From: Deltaproteobacteria bacterium
GTDB lineage: Bacteria; Desulfobacterota_B; Binatia; Binatales; Binataceae
Reading direction: 5' to 3'
NCBI GenBank assembly: GCA_021827465.1
Contig: JAKAVX010000054.1
Span: 1 to 9,944 of the forward strand
Length of the DNA: 9,944 nucleotides
Shown in pieces: positions 6,638 to 9,944 of this stretch (position 1 is the first letter of the stretch; every line of letters begins with the position of its first letter). A model generated the notes under the pieces. That model did not search any database. It saw only the letters and a program-made list of their open reading frames with translations, and was not told the origin of the DNA. Position numbers and translations under genes: made by a program.

Positions 6638-7678
6638 ATGGCGCGCTCGTCAACGACCTATCCGCGAAAATGGAAACACGGACGAACCACGGTCATTCGA
6701 GTGCCGGCGGTGATGGCCGAGCAGCTGCTCGACATCGCTCGTCAACTCGACGCGTCCTCGGGTTTCCAAGTTGAGGAGGAATCGGATGCCTTAGTCCTGA
6801 AGCTGTCGCCCTCCGGAAGCCCTTCTTCCAAGTACACGGTGGGCAGCCCAGTTAACGTTGCCAGCGTTCCACAACGAAGTCCCTTCCGTTATCCAGGCGG
6901 AAAGACTTGGCTAGTTCCATATATCCGCGATTGGCTCCGCGCCAAGAAAAAGGCGCCCTCCCGCTTGATAGAGCCGTTCGCCGGGGGAGCGATCGTGAGC
7001 CTGACGGTGGCGTTTGAGCGGCTCGCGAAGCATGTGGTTTTTTCCGAGCTCGACGAAAGTGTCGCTGCTGTCTGGAGAGTTGTCCTTAACGGACAGGCCG
7101 AGTGGCTTGCACGCGAAATCCTACGGTTCGATCTGACGCTGGAGAACGTGAGGACCGTGCTCGCGAACGGACCGCAAGATCTGCGGGAAAAAGCATTCCA
7201 AACCATCCTTCGCAACCGCGTGCAGCGGGGCGGAATAATGGCGTTTGGTGCCGGGCTGATCAAGGAAGGCGAAAACGGTCGCGGATTGCGCTCTAGGTGG
7301 TACGCGCGGACGCTGGCCCGCCGAATTCGGGAGATCAACAGCCAGAAGGATCGGCTGACCTTCGCAATGGGAAATGGGTTTGATCTGATCTCGGAGCATG
7401 CGAGAGACGAGGACACGGTCTTCTACATCGACCCACCCTACACTTTCGCAGCGCGTCGCCTGTATACGAGATGGGAAATTGATCACCCGAAATTGTTTTC
7501 CATCATGCGCGCCTGCAAGGGCGATTTCCTGATGAGCTACGACAACACGGCGGAAATTGTCGCTCTCGCGAAAAAACACGAATTCGAGACACGCGCTATC
7601 GCGATGAAAAACACCCATCATGCGAAGATGGCCGAACTCTTGATCGGGAGGGACCTGTCTTGGCTCTCAGCGTCGTGA
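6638..7678 (+). CDS. D12-class (Dam-like) N6-adenine DNA methyltransferase with extra N-terminal domain
   Basis: A 346-residue alpha-class adenine methyltransferase. Motif X is FRYPGGK (83-89), motif I EPFAGGAIVSL (112-122), the acidic end of the next strand SELDE (136-140), and the catalytic motif IV DPPY (265-268). LMSYDNTAEI (298-307) and KNTHHAKMAELLI (324-336) are typical of Dam-like enzymes. The first ~75 residues are an addition: YPRKWKHGRTTVIRVPAVMA (8-27) plus a helix AEQLLDIARQLD (27-38) resembles a small DNA-binding-like module found alone or N-terminal to other proteins in cyanobacteria and others, recognised here from memory. A Ser/Pro linker joins it to the catalytic part. ATG 6638 is chosen over a TTG at 6602 because that module begins just after it. 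It diverges from the endonuclease gene. It may methylate the same site as the TaqI-like enzyme, the other strand, or an unrelated site. Confidence 0.92.
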   Translation: MARSSTTYPRKWKHGRTTVIRVPAVMAEQLLDIARQLDASSGFQVEEESDALVLKLSPSGSPSSKYTVGSPVNVASVPQRSPFRYPGGKTWLVPYIRDWLRAKKKAPSRLIEPFAGGAIVSLTVAFERLAKHVVFSELDESVAAVWRVVLNGQAEWLAREILRFDLTLENVRTVLANGPQDLREKAFQTILRNRVQRGGIMAFGAGLIKEGENGRGLRSRWYARTLARRIREINSQKDRLTFAMGNGFDLISEHARDEDTVFYIDPPYTFAARRLYTRWEIDHPKLFSIMRACKGDFLMSYDNTAEIVALAKKHEFETRAIAMKNTHHAKMAELLIGRDLSWLSAS

Positions 7679-8280
7679 TTCCATCGCCTAGCGCTTTCCC
7701 AAAAGCAGCTCTTTTCGAGGGGCTCAAACAGATCGCGCGATCGCGTCGCAATACGAGCGACGCTCTCCGTCCATCCGCTTGCCCAAGCCAGGCTAGCCGC
7801 ATGCCGTCGTCCCAGGGCGCTCAGTGTTCCAGCTAGCTCGTCCCTAGGAGCGGTGGAATGCCTGCCCCGCCCGCGGCTGCACCTACTGACGCGCTTCGCC
7901 GGGGGCCGCTCCCAGTCACGAAACGGGCCCAATCGTGTGCGCCAAATGAAAGTCTCGCGGGCGACTGAGGGAGACCAGGAGGGGGACCCTCGTTACGCTC
8001 CGGCGGCGGCAAGCGAGGCGCTCCCTCGGCGTCCCGCCGATCGACATCGCGGCGCGTCCGGGAATGTCCGAGCGCTTTTTTCTCGGCGAAACCGAAAAAG
8101 ATATGCCCAGCCTTCAGACGCTGCATAAGCAAGACAAAGTCTGACACATCCGGTTTTTGTCACAGCGAGATGCGCGTTTATCCCCAAAACCCGCGCGAGC
8201 ATGCGGTCTCGCTTCGTTGAGGCTCGCGGCGTAGATCTGTAATTGGATCGATCAGTCCTCGGGGGGGGGACAATGTAAAA
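7679..8280. other. Gene-free right flank of the island, upstream of galT
   Basis: About 600 bp without a gene I recognise. Small open frames exist on both strands but none shows a family motif, a ribosome binding site or sensible composition. Items seen: clustered 4- to 8-bp palindromes (GCTAGC, AGCTAGCT and CCTAGG between 7790 and 7850), a weak hairpin CTTTTTT-CTCGG/CCG-AAAAAG (8075-8100), and TGACAC/GTCACA motifs around 8142-8165. The G9 tract and a start-stop codon pair just before galT are listed separately. Part of it may be decayed coding DNA from the island boundary. No tRNA or attachment-site duplication was found. Confidence 0.5.
8261..8280 (+). promoter_or_regulatory. G9 tract and start-stop codon pair in the galT leader
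   Basis: Nine consecutive G (8261-8269) followed by A end 11 nt before the galT ATG and occupy the Shine-Dalgarno position. Between them, ATG at 8273-8275 is followed directly by TAA (8276-8278), a minimal AUG-stop out of frame with galT. A homopolymer of this length can slip, which would change SD strength or spacing. The effect is inferred from position only. Confidence 0.55.
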
Positions 8281-9312
8281 ATGCCCGAACTGAGAAAGGA
8301 TCCGGTGGTCGGACGTTGGGTTATCATGGCCACCGAGCGTGCCAAGCGCCCCTCGGATTTCGCCAAGGACCGCGAACCCCGCAAAGGCGGGCCGTGCGTC
8401 TTCTGCGCCGGCCACGAGGCCGACACCCCACCGGAAGTGCTTGCCTACAGAGAGCATGGCTCGCTGCCCAACCAGCCCGGATGGCGCGTGCGCGGCGTCC
8501 CCAACAAGTTTCCGGCGCTCAGGATCGAGGGCCCGCTCGGCAAGCGCGGCGCCGGTCTTTACGACCTGATGAACGGAATCGGCGCGCACGAGGTGGTGAT
8601 CGAAACGCCCGAGCACGACCGCGTGATGGCCGACAGGGAGCCGGCCGAGATCGAGGAGGTGCTGTGGGCCTATCGCGATCGGGTTCTCGACCTCGCCAGG
8701 GACGACCGCTTCCGCTACGTGATCATCTTCAAGAACCACGGCGCTGAAGCGGGCGCGAGCCTCGAGCATCCCCATTCGCAGCTTATCGCGCTGCCGATTC
8801 TCCCGCTCAGCGTGCAGCAGGAGTTGCGCGGCGCGAGCGGCTACTTCACGCTGAAGGAGCGATGCATCTTCTGCGATATCGTTGTGCAGGAGAGCGAGGA
8901 TCGCCGGCACCTGGTCTATGAGAACGAGCGCTATATCGCGGCCTGTCCGTTCGCGGCGCGATTTCCCTACGAGATCGTGATTATCCCGAAGGACCATTCC
9001 TCGCACTTCGAGTACTCCGAGGCGGCCGACTACCACGAACTCGCGCACGCGCTCAAAGCCACGCTCGGCGCGCTCAAGAATGCGCTCAACGATCCGCCGT
9101 TCAACTACATCATCCACTCCGCTCCGCTGCGCGAGCCGCCGAACAAGCATTACCACTGGCATCTCGAGATCACCCCGGCTCTCACCAAGGTTGCCGGCTT
9201 CGAAGTCGGAACCGGCTTCCATATCAACCCGGTCCCGCCCGAGAACGCGGCCGAGCAGCTTCGGGCGGTCGTCGAGGCGGTGCAGGCGGCGGAGATGATG
9301 CAGGCGAGCTGA
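8281..9312 (+). CDS. galT: Galactose-1-phosphate uridylyltransferase (DUF4931-like GalT)
   Basis: A 343-residue enzyme of the HIT superfamily that exchanges UMP between UDP-glucose and galactose-1-phosphate (Leloir pathway) in the cytoplasm. The N-terminus LRKDPVVGRWVIMATERAKR (4-23) is typical of this branch. Cys39 and Cys42 (CVFC) are the expected zinc ligands. Asn75 lies in PNKFPAL, and the active-site HPH is 163-165 (LEHPHSQ), with His165 the predicted uridylylated nucleophile. A second CIFC pair (195-198) and the C-terminal HIT-like HYHWHLEI (290-297) complete the fold. Length matches the family. ATG 8281 is used because the conserved N-terminus begins there. Proximity to glycogen synthase downstream suggests a role in sugar-nucleotide supply for glycogen or surface polysaccharide; an ADP-glucose/glucose-1-phosphate activity is also possible in this branch. 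Confidence 0.93.
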   Translation: MPELRKDPVVGRWVIMATERAKRPSDFAKDREPRKGGPCVFCAGHEADTPPEVLAYREHGSLPNQPGWRVRGVPNKFPALRIEGPLGKRGAGLYDLMNGIGAHEVVIETPEHDRVMADREPAEIEEVLWAYRDRVLDLARDDRFRYVIIFKNHGAEAGASLEHPHSQLIALPILPLSVQQELRGASGYFTLKERCIFCDIVVQESEDRRHLVYENERYIAACPFAARFPYEIVIIPKDHSSHFEYSEAADYHELAHALKATLGALKNALNDPPFNYIIHSAPLREPPNKHYHWHLEITPALTKVAGFEVGTGFHINPVPPENAAEQLRAVVEAVQAAEMMQAS

Positions 9313-9701
9313 GCCCTTGAGAATTTTTCGATTCACCGGAGAATTGCTGTCATCCTGAACGCGGTGAAGGATCTCATACCACCAAAGGCCGGTGAAATGA
9401 GATTCTTCGTTTCGCAGACTTCGCTCAGAATGACAGCGTGGGGAAAGAATCACTTAGGTGGCTGGCGCGAGTTTGAGTCGTGAACTGAATAAATGCGCAG
9501 ACTCCGAGCGGAGCGGGCTCGGGTCGCTCGCGCGCGAGTCGCGGCGTGTAGGCCTTTCCGCGGGGGGTCGAGCGTTCGCCTGTCGGTTTGCACGAAGCCG
9601 GCTCTTTCCCAGGCTCCTTCGATGCGACTCGATGTAAACTCTCTCGCGCGCGGAAAATCCGTGCTTTAATCAGCGACTGCGAACCCTCCGTTGCTTTCAT
9701 C
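9313..9701. other. Intergenic region between galT and glgA
   Basis: Contains the second hairpin repeat (9349-9434) and then about 270 bp without a recognisable gene. No clear Shine-Dalgarno precedes the glgA ATG; TAAACT (9635-9640) and TTTAAT (9664-9669) are possible -10 elements without good -35 partners. The hairpin repeat may provide 3'-end protection or termination for galT. Confidence 0.5.
9349..9434. repeat. Palindromic REP/MITE-like intergenic repeat, copy 2
   Basis: GTCATCCTGAACG at the left pairs with CTTCGCTCAGAATGAC at the right. GAAGGATCTCAT and ATGAGATTCTTC pair with a single mismatch around a short centre. The family is the same as 3080-3209, but the centre is shorter (86 bp against 130 bp overall) and unrelated. 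Its reverse translation gives the spurious SERSLRNEES/QDD peptide often seen in annotation errors. Confidence 0.85.
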
Positions 9702-9944
9702 ATGAAAGTTGCGATTATCGCTGCGGAAATTTCTCCCTGGGCCAAGGTCGGCGGGCTTGCCGACGTGATGGGCGCGTTGCCGAATGCTCTGAAACGCGCG
9801 GGCGCCGACCCGGTCCTGATACTCCCGGCCTACCGCGGGATTCTCTCGGGTATCCGGGCGCGCAAAATGGTCGAAGGGCTCGCGGTTCGCCTTGGCGACT
9901 CGGTGGAACGGTTCTCTGTCCTTCACGCCTATACCCCGGGCGGA
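9702..9944 (+). CDS. glgA: Glycogen synthase, N-terminus (3' truncated by window)
   Basis: The first 81 codons of a GT5-family glycogen/starch synthase, which adds glucose from ADP-glucose to a growing alpha-1,4-glucan. The start MKVAIIAAEISPWAKVGGLA (1-20) holds the family's ADP-glucose-binding KxGGLADV motif at 15-22, followed by LPNALKRAGADPVLILPAYRG as in the GT-B N-terminal domain. The frame is open to the window edge. ATG 9702 begins the first beta strand directly, so the start is secure although no Shine-Dalgarno is visible. It is transcribed in the same direction as galT but 389 bp apart, so a separate promoter is likely. Confidence 0.94.
   Translation, partial: MKVAIIAAEISPWAKVGGLADVMGALPNALKRAGADPVLILPAYRGILSGIRARKMVEGLAVRLGDSVERFSVLHAYTPGG

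Noticed and set aside
7853..8128. 91-residue plus-strand frame between the D12 methyltransferase and galT
   Set aside because: Arg/Pro/Ala-rich, no ribosome binding site, no motif; more likely non-coding or decayed DNA.
7679..8280. tRNA or attachment site at the right edge of the island
   Set aside because: No cloverleaf-like arms or CCA end could be found on either strand, and no duplicated core matches the left edge.
7993..9453. 486-residue open frame on the minus strand opposite galT
   Set aside because: It is antisense to a clearly conserved galT with intact zinc and HPH motifs. Its start reads through the palindromic repeat (SERSLRNEES/QDD), a known spurious product.

Overview
The window (9,944 bp) looks like chromosomal DNA from a GC-rich Gram-negative bacterium. 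Lipobox-bearing envelope proteins (an OmpA-type peptidoglycan binder and an RlpA-type DPBB protein) imply an outer membrane. A bacterial Lon, a DUF4931-like GalT and a GlgA start make up the rest of the backbone. A deltaproteobacterial, Binatota-like or acidobacterial-type soil lineage would fit the gene mix and the hairpin repeats, but this is a guess; no rRNA or other decisive marker is present.

Layout. 1-1239: C-terminal half of Lon protease, closed by a clear rho-independent terminator. 1609-3068: two lipoprotein genes on the + strand, an OmpA-family protein and an RlpA-like protein that lacks two of the three residues usually counted as catalytic. 3069-8280: an accessory island. It begins with a palindromic REP/MITE-like repeat, then an XRE/antitoxin-type regulator between two ~140-bp direct repeats. 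After that come three DNA modification/restriction genes: a TaqI/Eco57I-like adenine methyltransferase (4084-5538, +), a NotI-family restriction endonuclease (5535-6500, -) and a D12-class (Dam-like) adenine methyltransferase with an extra N-terminal domain (6638-7678, +). About 600 bp without a recognisable gene follows. 8281-9312: galactose-1-phosphate uridylyltransferase, then a second copy of the hairpin repeat. 9702-9944: start of glycogen synthase, cut by the window edge.

How the genes may work together. The three genes at 4084-7678 read best as one restriction-modification locus: an endonuclease of the NotI fold bracketed by two unrelated N6-adenine methyltransferases. The first methyltransferase and the endonuclease converge with overlapping stop codons. 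The endonuclease and the second methyltransferase diverge from a 137-bp spacer rich in repeats. This arrangement (NotI-like cutter plus two m6A methylases, one apparently leaderless) is the most interesting object here. The island reads as lower in GC than its flanks by eye, which fits horizontal acquisition. The host genes around it concern protein quality control (Lon), cell envelope (OmpA/RlpA) and sugar nucleotide/glycogen metabolism (GalT, GlgA).
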